From: Pegea sp. RAD2-039
Lineage: Eukaryota > Chordata > Thaliacea > Salpida > Salpidae
NCBI GenBank assembly: GCA_034620365.1
Contig: JAQGEQ010000263.1
Coordinates: 558,001 to 622,000 of the forward strand
DNA length: 64,000 nt
Reading direction: 5' to 3'
Shown: positions 16,601-28,809 of the stretch, piece after piece
Layout: each line of letters begins with the position of its first letter
Position numbering within the stretch: the stretch's first letter is position 1
The notes under the pieces: generated by a model
Databases searched by the model: none
What the model saw: only the letters and a program-made list of their open reading frames with translations
Told to the model about the DNA's origin: nothing
Translations under genes and position numbers: made by a program

Positions 16601-19600
16601 ATTAGTGATGTAGATGATGAAATTAGTGATGAAGATGATGAAATTAGTGATGTAGATGATGAAACTAGTGATGTAGATGATGAAATTAGTGATGAAGATG
16701 ATGAAATTAGTTAAATTTGAATAACTGATCACCATCGAAATTCTGTCAACTCTTCAAAGATTATTTAATAGATCATGAGACGTTTGTTTGCTTGAAAATG
16801 AGTAGGAAGGTAATAAACTAAACAATCATAAATGTCTGTACTAGGTTAATAAAATTGAAAAAGTTAATGAACAAAATTACACCAGCGACAAAAATGAAGA
16901 AATATTTTGCAACAAAATTTCAAGTCAATCAAGAAGTAATCGGCAAATAAATATTAGTTACAACATTTTAATTATTCATTGTTGTAATCAAACAATTAAA
17001 TTAAACTGACATTAAAACTATTTTATTAAATGAAAATAAAAATAGAAAACCTTTTTATCTGAGTCCATTATTGGCATACACAGCAAATTGTTTGTTTTGT
17101 AACCAGTTTGTATATCAACACCCCTATCAAATCTTGAGTCCTATAAATCAACTTATATATTTTAACAAATAATTCAATTTGTAATCAATCAATTTATTTA
17201 AATTATTTGCCGTAACATGACCACAACTCAAGTTGCATCACCTTATAAGCATCAGTAATGTTTAAGGTTCTTCCCGTTGAAGCTACAAGTCCAGCAGCTC
17301 CCTGTCCAAGCTTGATTTTGATTTGATTTTGATTTTTGACAACGTTATCCTCTAATGAAGATATCTGAGTAAATATTACAGCAAAAATTGGTCAAACTTT
17401 CACTGAGTAAATATTTGTTCAAAACTTCCACCTGTTGCATATGTAATATTTACTAATTTGCTGGCTACAAGCTAGTTATATGTTTCAATAGAATCTTAAT
17501 TTCAAATCAGTATTTCTTCTATTTTAACATTATATCTTTAGAAGCTTTAATACAACTATTTAATTGGATCAAACTTTTTAACGAGTGAAACCAAAAAGAC
17601 TCTACCTGATTCACATCAAACAGGTGACTAACAAGAAAGCTTTCACTTCCTTCATCTTTCATTAAGAATAAAGAACAGCGATCCGCGTTTAGAAGAATTC
17701 CTACATTCTATCAAAAAGTGTTTAACCAATTACATCGTGGTTTTGAATTAGCTGACAGGGTGATTAAAAAATAAAGTTAACTTATTAATTATTAACAAGT
17801 TACTAAGGGTGAAAATATTTATATAAGTAAATTTAAAATCAATTAACTTTTGCACAATTTGCTCTTTGAACTTATTTGAATTGTTTATTAAACAGTTAAT
17901 CACTTTTTAAGAATCAAGAAACATTTGGTGATTAAATAAAGTCTTTATTAGATTTTGAGTGATGAGGAAAACCTGTAGGATTCTGTGAGTAACTGTTGCA
18001 AGATCTAATTCTGTTGTGATGTCCAAATCCATTATCATGTCTCGCTCATCAATTACATGATTTTGATTATTCAATTCAATCTCATTTCGTCTTTTGTTTG
18101 TTGGAACTTGATATTGTGAAATTCTTCTTGTTTTTAGTTGAGTTATTTTTTCTTTTTGCATCTTAAAAGTAGTAAAAAATTATTTGGCAAAAAAAGTCTC
18201 ATTTCTACTTTTTGCAAAAAGTTTTTAGTTCTGAGCAAGCTAAAAAGTTAATTAAATTACAAATATGATATTAGTGTCAACATCTTATCTACTTTGGTTT
18301 ATAATATGCTAATTTTGTGGTGCACACCATCATTAAGGAGACATTCTTGGCACCCTCAATTAACAAGCCCAAGATTTGTTTGGAATGCAAATGTTTTCTG
18401 GCTAAGAGTTGTTTGTTTAAAGAGTTTTTGTAAGTTAAATTTTAAATTGATTCAAATAGTTTTAATGAAATCTATAAATTTGAATAATTTGAGAGTTTTG
18501 AAAGCAAGCAAGTACACAGACTGTAATTATACTTTTAAATAAAAAAAGAATCAATTTTAATCACTGAAAAAGGTAAGTTAGACGTTATTCACATATATTG
18601 GCTGTAGTATCGTAAACGAAAATATTTCTCATCAATTATTTCAAACTCTATTTTCAAATATAAAAAAATATTTTTTCATTTCTAAATTTGAGATTTATTT
18701 TCAACTATTAGATTAGAAATCTTTTATAATTTAATATGAAACTTACAGATACTTTCTGAAGGTTTTTTAAGAGTGATAATAAAAGCCAAAGATAAATTTT
18801 TACTTAAATTCTCATTTTAATACGGCACGTAATTAAACAAAAATTTATTATCGCCTATGTACACATTACCTCTGCAAGGTGTGCCAGATTTTCTATCAGT
18901 AAAATAAAACTAAGCAGACACTTTCTAACACTTGTTTTGATAATTTCTATAAATTTAATTTTAACCCAAATATCTTAAACGCCAAAACAGTCGATAAATA
19001 GGAAAAAATACAAAATTTAATCAATTATAAAACCTTTTTACGAGGTGTTGGAGTACTTGGGCACTCTTGTTGACTATTTGTATAAAACGAAGGTGCCCCC
19101 GTGTTGTCAGTAGTTATGATTGGTCTAACTGATTCAATTAAATCCAACTTGTCAGATAAGATCTTCGGTTTTGAGACATCAGCAAGAGATCTTCTTCTTT
19201 CTGTTAAAAATTGAATTTAACTTCAAGTCAATAATCTTCTAAATATTTTCTAGAAATTTTTATTGATTTAAACTTCTTTTTTTAAAGTAGTTTTAGAATT
19301 GCTTTTTATTGTTTCCAACATTTTATGCAGCATTATGTGATTATAAATATATATTTCTAAATAAAAACTTGTTAATTAAGATGTTAGTTTTATGGCAACA
19401 TTCTATTTAGTAAATTTAATTAGTTCATTTACTATTTTCTAATTTAATTAGCACAAACACTACCAGTAAACACCCATCAAATTAAATATTAGTTTTCTTA
19501 ATATTGATAATATATAGATTAATATTTCTAGGAATAATTCCAAAATTATTTCATGAATTATTAACATTTTGAAATCATTATCTTGTGAAATATTTGACAT

Positions 19601-21053
19601 TAAAAAAATCTAATTATGTCTTCAGTGGATATTAATTCGTCTAAAAAATAACTTTCTTTAGAAGCTAATTTTTTAGTGAATATTATATTTGTTATTAAAA
19701 CATCAAGTTTTGATAAACAAACTTTTTAAAGGGATTTGTTATAGTATTTTAAATAAATCTTTTAAAGACGTTTGGGAAGATTTAACAAATACACTTGTTT
19801 AATATTTCTAATAAAATACAATAACAACAATGAATCCTGAACAATAAACTTTAAAATTATATAAGATTGTAAAAAGCAATTCACAGTTGCTAGTATATCA
19901 AAAGAAAAATGATTTATTAAGCAAACTTCTGTTACTATCTCATTAATTTCAGATTAAACGATTGTAAATATATAAAATCAAATTGAACTAAAAGAATATT
20001 TTCTATATTTAATGGTTTGTTACCACGGTTTTGAATATATGATTTTAAGTTAGGCTCAGTTTCAGTGGTTGCAAATCTTTCAACTCTTTCATCAAACCAT
20101 GAAGTTATCATTTGATGCGTCGCCTTTCGTCGAAAGTAGGAAAGAGTAAAATCAAGGTTGTCATCCAGCCAAGCTTCTGTTAAAATTCAATTTCGAAAAT
20201 GAACTGACTGAAAGTCAAATTATTCTTTCTTTTTTCATATTTTCAAAATATTAAGGTTGTAATAGAAAATTGATTATACAATAAAGCTGATTTGATGAAT
20301 AATAAATGAGTCTTAAAAGCTTTTTGAAGCTTTTCATTTTAAATCATACCGTTTGATATTTCATATATTGACACAGTAGGATTTTAAGATTAACTAAAAT
20401 GAAAACTTTCTACTGAAATCTTATAAAGCTACACTGAGATAATTGAGATTGGAAGTCAAGCTTGATTTTAATCATTCTGTTGATTTTTTATACTTTAAAA
20501 GGTTTTTCTGCTCTTATTCCAGTTAAGCTTGAATCATTTGTACATTTTAAATAAGCGACTGTTAGTTAATTATTGGAAATCTCTTTTTACCTATTTACCA
20601 GGATAAATATTGATTTGCAATTAATCATTTTACACAAGGTTTAGAAAATCAGGAGTTAAGTGCAATTAATCAAACAAACAAGTTAATATTGAACTCTAAG
20701 AAACAAAGCGATAACCATGGTTAGTTTAAAATGTTATTGTGAAAATTAAAATGAAAAATTAATTCAAACTCAATGATTTATAACAAAGTTTTATAACCTT
20801 TAAACTTTATAACCAGTTTAATTCATTTTTTCTTTAGACTATCATACTCTGTAGGTTCTTTAACAGTAAAGTATAAAATTTTTATTTGTTTGAAAATAGA
20901 CAATGTAATTGAATATCAAAATCAATTGCAGCTAAAAGGAAACTAACCATATCTACTATTTTAGTGAATAAGTTTCAAAAATAATACAGTATTTATCATA
21001 CTAAATAAAAAGTATAAAAAATCATACATACCAACTTGATCGTTATGTAACAT
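10654..21053 (-). CDS. PDE11: two-GAF 3',5'-cyclic nucleotide phosphodiesterase, PDE5/PDE11 type (21 exons)
   Basis: Minus-strand exons: 21053-21032, 20176-20024, 19200-19034, 18161-17973, 17707-17606, 17364-17242, 17140-17051, 16439-16287, 16231-16090, 16039-15915, 15860-15813, 15762-15687, 15604-15438, 15305-15255, 15158-15060, 15010-14793, 14694-14597, 11863-11686, 11449-11386, 11234-11076, 10764-10654. Phases close to 844 residues. An N-terminal EAWLDDxxDFT..YF.RKAT segment is followed by GAF-A ([11 protein letters not shown]...[12 protein letters not shown]...VGVAQAINK), GAF-B (FEEQRSL...[11 protein letters not shown]) and the catalytic domain with [19 protein letters not shown] and [13 protein letters not shown], including metal-binding His/Asp residues and the invariant Gln in [10 protein letters not shown]. 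It should hydrolyse cGMP and/or cAMP. Catalytic details (FQAK, LQSEG, YFxRRxEFF) favour PDE11; the N-terminus recalls PDE5. The intron between 14597 and 11863 holds MGAT5 on the other strand. Confidence 0.93.
12010..14531 (+). CDS. MGAT5: alpha-1,6-mannosylglycoprotein 6-beta-N-acetylglucosaminyltransferase V (10 exons)
   Basis: Exons: 12010-12108, 12266-12404, 12455-12627, 12680-13054, 13108-13237, 13288-13399, 13454-13812, 13862-13996, 14047-14159, 14211-14531. Phases close to 651 residues (vertebrate enzyme about 740). Exon 1 encodes a type II signal anchor: a short basic N-terminus, a hydrophobic core ([18 protein letters not shown]), then RKRK. The cysteine-bearing stem, [96 protein letters not shown] and the cysteine-rich C-terminus ([16 protein letters not shown]) all match MGAT5. 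It adds the beta-1,6 GlcNAc branch to N-glycans in the Golgi. The part missing relative to vertebrates is stem. Eight of nine introns are 49-54 nt. The 14047 acceptor was chosen because it keeps family length. The whole gene sits in an intron of the opposite-strand phosphodiesterase gene. Confidence 0.94.
12416..13452. repeat. cluster of palindromic TGACGTCA octamers in MGAT5
   Basis: Eleven copies of TGACGTCA lie within about 1.04 kb, often extended to GATGACGTCATC. Seven fall in five of the ~50-nt introns and the others in exons. The octamer equals the cAMP response element core, but its spread over exons and introns does not look like a promoter. Confidence 0.85.
16586..16711. repeat. 21-bp minisatellite, six copies
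   Basis: Six head-to-tail copies of a 21-mer of the form GATGTAGATGATGAAATTAGT, with GAA/GTA and AAA/AAC variants. It lies in the phosphodiesterase intron between exons 17140-17051 and 16439-16287, so it is not coding. Confidence 0.92.
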
Positions 21054-23234
21054 CTTTGGCTGATTCAATAAACAAAGTTTAAATTTTTTCTAAGCTCAAA
21101 AAATCTTACAAGTATTTATATAAGCTTCTAAGTACAAAAACAAAAGTCTGAAACAGAATTAAAGAGACTAAAAATTGCGTGTGCCTAGCTTTTTGTGTGA
21201 CTTAAAAGCTCGTACATTAACAAAATCGATACTTTAAGAGATAACTAGCACCTCAAGTAAGAAAAAGATATTCTACTCAGCCGTTGTCTTCTGATAGTTT
21301 GAATAAAGTTGTTAACTTTCATGTTTGTACTTTCGATTAATTATTAACAATCAAGCGGTGATAAAACATAGCATCATATATTGGAAAGTAAAGTAGAATA
21401 TAAGATTTTTTAAAGAATATTTAACATTTTAAAAAGATCTGAGATAAATATTTTTAAAAATTAATAAGCTGACTTGTAATCAAACCTTGTTGTAACGTGG
21501 TAACAAAAAAAAACTTCTGATATTGGATTTTTTATGGCTTTGATATTTCAGTTTATCTGAAAGTGACAAATTTTTTTTATAATATCATTGATTTGTAGCT
21601 GAAAAACCTTTTATATGTCAATGATATTCTTTTTAATGATAAAAACTAAAAGCACCATGACGATATAATAAAAAAACACTTATCATAGAATAAAACTTTA
21701 TTCGATTTTAGTTTCAAACTTTCTAAGAATTTTAGAATAAAACCATTTAATTTTTGAATAATTTTTAATAGAAATTAAGTAACTTTTCTCATAATAGAAT
21801 AATAATCTTTTAAACAAATCAAAAATGAAGTATACTTTTACTAGCCTTATTGTACATAATATCAATATGATTTAAACATCTTTAAAAGGTACTATCTCAA
21901 AATTAGCAGAAGTCTAACAAAACCTCAAAAACCACGTGACTTCTAGATATTTTTAAAGATTCTAATTCATTCTAGTATTAATTTGTTTAGTCGTAAGTAC
22001 CCTTTTAGTGTTAAAGAAATGCTTAAGAAGCAATTATAAAATAAGAAATAACTTTAACAAGTTAAAAACATTCTTTGTTTAAATTTTTATAGTAAAATTA
22101 TAGTTTCATTTCAAATTATTGAAATCAATAAAATTGTAAAACAAATTTTAATGAAATGTTTCAAATGATGCCTCTAAAAATGTTGTTATTCAAATGAAAG
22201 TCAAAGCTTCAGACAATCAATTTATTTTTTCTAGACTGAATTTTCTTTTATACTTTTTAACTAACTTGTTGTTTATCTCATTTTATTGTATTATAAATGA
22301 ACTGATAAATGGAAACATAAATAATTTGTTTTCCACAAAATGCTAAATAATCGATTTTATGGAGTTTGCAAAAAAATTAAACTAAATTCTTTTGATGGGT
22401 ATACAGTTAAAAGAAGAGGAATTCTTAGAGAGCTTAACTAATAACCTTGGCAAGCAATTAGTTGATGGTATTGGGTGAAGAACTTTACAGACCACCAAAC
22501 TATGTTTTTAATGTACATGATAAAACGACAATTATTTGACTAATATAAATACTATTAATTTATTTGAAGTTTTATTTCTATTGTTTTTGAACAACTTTTA
22601 TTTCAAATAATATTAGATAAATTGATTATAAGTTTAATTTGATTGAACGTAACCATATCATTATATTATCACGATTCAATTAAGTTACTATTTTTAAAAT
22701 TTATTTTTCACAAATATAATGTATGTTAGAACTATAATAAACATTTTCCAGTTATAAGTTCTAACAAAGACCTTCACCCTTTAACACCAACCGCAATATT
22801 TCTCAGTTGGAATAATGTTCTTTACTTACATCTAATATAGCTAAAAAGAGTTAAATGTATAACTAATAAGTGTGTTTCAGTTAAAAACATAATATTTTCA
22901 AACAAAGTAATAACTAAAGCTTTAAGTGATTGAATTGATTGCATTCGTACATAAATTATTCTCTAAAAAATTATAATCATAAATTATAAGGTTTTAAATG
23001 GATAAAAGGGGTTTTGTTTGCTAACAGTTATTTAAATCAAAAACTTTTGAATAAATACTTCTAGAAAAATACGTTAATAGACTGACTGAATTTATGTTTT
23101 AAATTAGACAGACAATTTTATGAAAATAAAGTAGAGCAAACTTTGTAAAAAAGTTGAAAAGTTGTTTTAACAAAAAAAAATAAATAAAAAGAATAATTTC
23201 ATCCATATAGCAGCTAAGGCTTTAATTCTTTTGC
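21054..23234. other. AT-rich spacer upstream of the phosphodiesterase gene
   Basis: This is the left part of the divergent intergenic region between the phosphodiesterase gene (leftward) and the oxidase gene (rightward). An acceptor-like AG (minus strand, 21060-21061) lies seven bases before the phosphodiesterase start. I see no gene or repeat and no TGACGTCA. Confidence 0.55.
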
Positions 23235-23465
23235 ATCCAAGTAAGTTTCATCAACTCAAGCTATATCAACTCAGACGACACACATTACATCTTCATAAGC
23301 CCATATCACCTGGTACGTTAATCAGAACAAAATTTGTTCATACCGCACGATTAGTACTTGGAACCAGCTGCTATCAGACACTGTCATGTCGGAGTCGCTC
23401 GCGTTGTTCAAGCAGAAGTTGAACCGTTTCAATATTGCCAACACTGCCATTTATTAACTGTGAAT
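23235..23465 (+). mobile_element. fragment of the 3' coding end of a CR1/Jockey-like LINE
   Basis: The translated stretch QLRRHTLHLHKPISPGTL followed by a broken continuation matches the last part of the reverse transcriptase ORF in the two larger copies at 39.75 and 42.84 kb (QLRRHTLHLNKPISP). It differs from them more than they differ from each other, and it has frameshifts. It stops before the 3' UTR, so it is truncated at both ends. Confidence 0.8.
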
Positions 23466-24676
23466 TTTTTCTGCTTTTTTATTATATAATAATAATAATT
23501 TATAGGAAATATTTCCTTGATAAAATTATCAGTCATTCTAAAATCTTAGCTGTATAAAAAGTAAGATAATAATTTAATGTTAAAATGTATGTGTATGCAT
23601 ACAATATTCTCCTACATATTTTACGTGAGTTACATACAATTATGTATATTTTTGAAAGCTAATTACGTAACTACTAAGTAAAGGATACTTTAATAATACA
23701 TTACAAAACTTTTGGTTTAAATAATAATACCTTTAAACAACGCACATACTATGTAAAGTTTTGATACTTAACTGAACCTACAACTTATTCTTACTTCTTT
23801 TTTTACTTGTTGCTTACTTTCACTGTCTAATACCACAGACAAAACCATGCACTGCACCCGAAGCAAGTCTTTATTGCCATGAAATAACTCTCCTTTTTTA
23901 TATTTTTTGGTTTTTAGTAACTGTTCGTGACGCGCTATCTTATTCACCTTGCTGTATTTGAATATGTGAGTTTAAGTTACTTAAATGGTAACTATTTAAA
24001 CTCTCCAATTTCTGACAAAGATAAATAAATCGACAAATAATATACTTTAAATAGTAATATTAAATAAATCGACAAATACTAAAAATAATCATTATTGAAT
24101 TAAACCATTTTAGCACAAAAATTATGGTTAGCAACTTTTGCTATTGTTTATCACTGGTTTAAGCCACTTAAATAGCAATTGATTTCTTAACATTTATTCC
24201 TTGTACCTACAAAGTTATTTGATATTAAAATAAAATTAACTTCAATTTTCCCTAAATTTAATTTTTCTTTCTTTTATAAAAGGCTTGTCTTTCAATATTT
24301 TTACATTAACCAATCAAAATAATTGTAATTAAAAAGCAATTAAATTTTGTATATTACAAAGATTTCAAATTTGTTTATAATTTTTAGTGTGTTATAAAGC
24401 CAATAAAATCATATTTTATATTATATCTAAATAAGTTACTAGTAAAGTTTATAACCCTTTAAAATCTTATCTTTAAAACTTTGTTTGTAAAATATAAAAT
24501 GCTTTTTATTTTCATATTAATTTTTGAGTTAAAGTACAAACTAAAAAAGTATCAAAAGATGATTGCTTTAAACTTATACACAATTAATTATAATTTTTCT
24601 AATTTTGACTAATTAAAAGATTCTTTTTCAATCACATAATTAGTTTCCTTTAATATAGGTGATATTCTGTTTGAAA
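23466..24676. other. AT-rich spacer upstream of the oxidase gene
   Basis: No gene is recognisable. A short segment near 23855-23890 (CCGAAGCAAGTCTTTA...GCCATGAAA) loosely resembles one at 34355-34400, perhaps an unclassified repeat. An acceptor-like TATAG at 24654-24658 lies 18 nt before the next start codon. Confidence 0.45.
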
Positions 24677-27263
24677 ATGTTTGATGTGATTGTTGTTGGC
24701 GGAGGTATTATTGGTTTATCAACAGCTACAAGACTGGCCAAGCAAAAACTTAAAACTTTGCTAATTGAACAAGTAATTATCTCACTTCTACTAACACAAA
24801 CTTTATAAGTTTATAACAACTCATAATTTCAACGATAAGCTTTTAAATTGAACAAATATTTTTAATAATTTATATTTGTTTGTAATTCTAATTGTATTAT
24901 GCTTTTGTGATGTTTTTTATTTACTTAAGTTGAACTATTTGAGATTTTTTGCTTTTAATTTTTGTAGTCATGTTGTTCTGTGTGTTTGTTAAAACAATAA
25001 TTTAATATCTGAGGTCATGTATTGAATGAATAAACACTAAATTGAAAAAAAAATCAGTTTAAAATTGTTAAATTAATATATGATTCTGCTGAACTTATAA
25101 TATTTTAGTTTAAACTCAAACTAAAATGTCAAGTTTATTTCTAAATGTTGTAAACAATCATTTAAATTAGAACAAAGATTAAGAATTAGTATCATAATTT
25201 TTATTAGTTGCTTTTAGTAAAGTTTAAATAACCTAAAACTTTTTATGCTTTAAACTTTATTTATTATTATCAATTAGTTTGTTTATTTATCTAACTTCAT
25301 ATTAAATAATTCAAATCACATTTAGATCTCACAAAAAACTTAGACTACATCAGTCATTTTCTAAACTGTTTAATTCTCTTCTATTTATAGTTTAGCTGTC
25401 CAAACACAAGAGGAGGTGCAAATGGTCAATCAAGGAACTTAATCCTACATAATGATGATTTGATGATCAATAAAGCTATCAAGGACTCTGTAGATGAATG
25501 GAAGAAATTAGAAAAAATCTCCCAAATAAACTTGATATTGTAAGTTGTGTTGAATTCTATTAAAGTCTTTAAATCTAGCTGTTGCAGTTTTATGAATGAA
25601 ATTTTTTATTTATATTTTTGATAGGGAAAGCAAATGTTTAATTGTTGCTGAGGACTCGAAATTGAAGGATGTTGAAATGAATCAAGAAATAAAGAAGCAA
25701 TTTTTCAAAGGTTTTAATTATAAAAGTTCTAATTTGGTTGCAGAAACAGATGCTTGGATACTGAGATGTGTTAAATGCTTAGAAACATATAAAGTAATTT
25801 TCTATTTTCAAAAAAATCGAACAAAATTCATTAATAAAATCTTTTGTTGAATTGAAAGGAACAATTTTTGAATGAGATGGGGACCCTTATGGAGATGGAA
25901 ATGGTGAAAAAAGTCCGACCAATTCATGATAACTTGATTGAAGTATATACCTCTAAAGGATTTTATATCTCTAAATCTGTGGTGATCACGTGTGGAGCTT
26001 GGACCAATCGTATTTTAAGACCTCTTGAAATACAGCTTCCTTTGGAAGTGAGAGACTTTTTTAAAAAGATTCTTTAAATATTTTATATTCAAAATATAAG
26101 ATCTTTTCTTCCATATCTTTGAAATCAATTGAAAGAATTTTTCGTAAATGATAATTTGAAACAAAATATTTCCTCCTGATCTTTTCATCTCATTTTATTG
26201 CTTCAAATCTTAGCTTTGATGATTCGTAAAGACATCATCTACATCTCAAAAAAATAAATGAGATCAAATCTTCTACAGATCCGAAGATATTCGTCCACCT
26301 ACTTCAAAACTAACCAATCAAATATTTATGAATACAAAAATGGATTTCCAATCATCTCCATCTATGGAAGTCCTTCTCTAACCATCTCACCAATTCATGA
26401 GTACCCCGATATGATCAAGGTAAATGATCACGTGATCAGTGATGACGTCATGTGATGACGTTTGTAGGTGACAATTGAAAATGGAAGTGAAGTAGAAGCT
26501 GATAGAAGAGATGTAAAAGTTGATGATGAAAATGCTTCTTTTGAAGAAGAATTGATGAAACAAAAAATCGAAGCTGTAAAGAGTCATCTTCCGGGATTGG
26601 ATCCATGTCCTTGTATAAATGAGATTCATCTTTCAAGTGTGAGTCATCTGATCCTCATCTCATGATCTCTGAACATCTGTGACTCACTTGTTTCATTGTG
26701 AGGTCTGCTATCAAACCAAACGTCGAAAGTAGTTTCATCTTAACTTGCAATAAACAGAAGATACGCGTGCTTCCTTACTGCGCATGCGCATTGATTATAA
26801 AGAGTCGTATGTGCTGAACCACCTTAACACTTTAGTGACCAGGCCAATGACCTGGGACAGTGACATGCCGAAGCAACCACAGGGTAGTGGGACTATTTAG
26901 CAATAGTTTGGGAATTTACTTCCCGCGCTCGATAGGTGGCGTAATAGAGCGCGGCGTATCTGCTTCATCTTTTCTTCTCCAATTTTCAATTTCTTAATTT
27001 TGTTATTTTTATAGAAATCTTCAGATGGTATCTTCATCATTGACAGACACCCAGACTACAAGAACATCATCATCGCATCCGGGTTTGGTGGTTAGTATCA
27101 TTCATTAATCCAAATATTCTCTAAAAGTCTTCTTTTCACAGCTGAAGGTTTCGGACTTGCTCCTTTCATCAGTCAAATGATTACGTCATTAGTGACAGAT
27201 GATGACGTCATCACTGAGAACTATTCATTAAAAAGATTTGAATCTTTAACTTATCTCTTGTAG
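24677..27263 (+). CDS. PIPOX: peroxisomal sarcosine/L-pipecolate oxidase-like FAD enzyme
   Basis: Exons: 24677-24772, 25391-25539, 25625-25793, 25859-26047, 26279-26419, 26468-26638, 27015-27090, 27142-27263; frame closes to 370 residues (human about 390). The N-terminal Rossmann motif VVGGGIIGLSTATRLAKQ binds the ADP part of FAD. RGGANGQSRN follows, then SVVITCGAWTNRILRPLEI, HEYPDMIKV, and SDGIFIIDRHPDYKNIIIASGFG with GFGLAP. Family members oxidise N-methyl or cyclic amino acids with O2 and release H2O2, usually in peroxisomes. The C-terminus here ends TYLL and has no clear PTS1. The expected covalent-flavin cysteine motif (C-M-Y-T in relatives) is absent from the main model. A matching V-C-Y-Q-T lies at 26703-26717, inside the 376-nt intron, after an acceptor AG. 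The exact splicing there is unresolved (see findings). Confidence 0.88.
26757..26966. mobile_element. short GC-rich MITE-like element with an NRF-1-type palindrome
   Basis: An abrupt GC-rich block inside a PIPOX intron. It is bounded by imperfect inverted ends (GAAGATACGCG on the left, CGGCGTATCTGCTTC on the right). Inside are TGCGCATGCGCA (26779-26790, the NRF-1 core palindrome), a CCAGG...CCTGG hairpin, ACTATT...AATAGT, GGGAA...TTCCC and GCGCTC...GAGCGC. It may be a nonautonomous DNA transposon, a structured RNA gene or a promoter island. No target-site duplication is convincing. Confidence 0.45.
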
Positions 27264-28809
27264 ACTTCATCTTTTAGTATTTTATTCAAACTTTCAATCA
27301 GTTGTATATCTCAAATTCGAATTTTGATCTCGAAAACTTTCCGCTTTCAATCCATTTTCGTGTAATCGCGTATCTAGTAGCAACTGTCGAAGCTTTTCAC
27401 TGTATCCATCATCAACTATTTTCTATTTTTTTAATTTGTAGATTTTTGTTAATTTAAGTATGGAAGTTGATATTTTGTATCCTGAGATCAAAGACATTAA
27501 TGGAAGATCTTATTGCAACTTCCTTCATCAGCAAGATCCCAATCAAAGACCCCAAGTTTACAATGAAGAAAGATTCGAGGATTACATGGATGATGTAGAA
27601 GAAGATGAAGACATCAAAATCATTCAAAATCAAGACGGCAGGTGATTTATATGCAATCTTCATCCTCATCTTCATCTTTAGATCTTCCAGTTTCCGATCT
27701 GATCTCTACATCCCGTCCGTTCTTCATTCTCGACTAATTGGTAAACAACATCATCACCGCAAACAACTTGAATCAGAAACTTCAACTCAAATCCGATTCC
27801 CATCTCGAAACAGCCCTGATGACGTCATCACCATCACTGGCGCTTCATCCAAATCAGTGACGTCATGCGTGACGCGACTCACACTCAACGCCGCGAACCT
27901 TCGCGCGTCAACCCCATTCACTCACTTTCTTTCAATCCCGATCCCACTCACGGAGTCCTTCAATATCTTTCGCTCCCAAGTATTACGTCATTGCGGTGAC
28001 GTCATCAGCGCGAAACACTTCCAGAAACCACAACGTTTGCACGTGACTCTCTGCATGCTTCGGTTGCTAGACAACTGCGAAATCGAAGCAGCACGCGCAG
28101 CCCTGGCCCAATTCCCTACCACTGACTGCGTCCATTGTGACGTCAGAGGTCTCGAAGTGATGAATGACGATCCATCAGCTGTTGATGTTTTGTATGCGAA
28201 GGTATGACGTCATTTCTACCGCTTGTATGACATCACTAATCGAATCACGTGACGCAGATATCGTCCAATCAGCTGCAACAGTTAGCTGAGCAACTTGTCG
28301 AACACTTGGTGGCGTTGAATTTAGCGGAGCAATCGACTTCGCGCGCCAACATCAAGCTCCACGTCACTTTGCTCAACTCCAAGTTTGCTCTCGATCACAT
28401 GACGTCATCATCGCGACAAAGCTTCGACGTTAGCGAGTTGCTGCAACGTTTCGGTGACTTCGACTTCGGTCACGTGACTGTAGATCGCGTTTTACTGTCG
28501 TCACGTGATCGATTCGACTCGAACGGTTTCTATTGGACGGCTGGACAGTTGAAGCTGACTTGATCACGTGACTTAAATTTGTCGAAAAAAACTGAGAATT
28601 CTATTAAAACTTTGATGACGTCATCAGATCGAGATGAAAAAACTAAAAAATAAAAAAAATTAATGAAAAACTAAATTGTAATTTCATAAAAAAATCAACA
28701 ATCAGAAAAAAGCTGTGATTGATGTTGACATCACTACCTATCTTCATATATCTTCACAAACAGAAATTTCTTCAGTTCACGGTGTTATCCCGACGTTTCG
28801 ATGACGTCA
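27203..28809. repeat. cluster of TGACGTCA octamers across the PIPOX end and ASCC1
   Basis: Nine copies of TGACGTCA, at about 27203, 27819, 27858, 27996, 28139, 28204, 28401, 28616 and 28802. They fall in the last PIPOX exon, ASCC1 exons 2 and 3, the ASCC1 intron and the downstream spacer. CACGTG palindromes are mixed in, for example near 28038, 28246, 28471, 28502 and 28564. Confidence 0.85.
27460..28563 (+). CDS. ASCC1: activating signal cointegrator 1 complex subunit 1 (3 exons)
   Basis: Exons 27460-27641, 27682-28201 and 28258-28563 close to 335 residues (vertebrate ASCC1 about 357-400). The N-terminus MEVDILYPEIKDINGRSYCN matches the family start. A KH domain follows (FRSDLYIPSVLHSRLIGKQ, then TQIRFPS), with the GxxG loop altered to GKQHHH. 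The C-terminal half is the 2H phosphoesterase-like domain with its paired H-x-T motifs, LHVTLCML and LHVTLLNS, and the conserved YMNDDP...VDVLYAK region as VMNDDPSAVDVLYAK. ASCC1 works with the ASCC3 helicase in alkylation damage repair and transcription coactivation in the nucleus. The introns are 40 and 56 nt. It starts 196 bp after the PIPOX stop, on the same strand, with an acceptor-like AG at 27440-27441, so co-transcription is possible. Confidence 0.93.

Noticed and set aside
26757-26966. Spliceosomal snRNA or spliced-leader RNA gene
   Set aside because: AATAGTTTG between hairpins is only loosely like an Sm site, and I could not match any U-RNA or a leader with a donor site.
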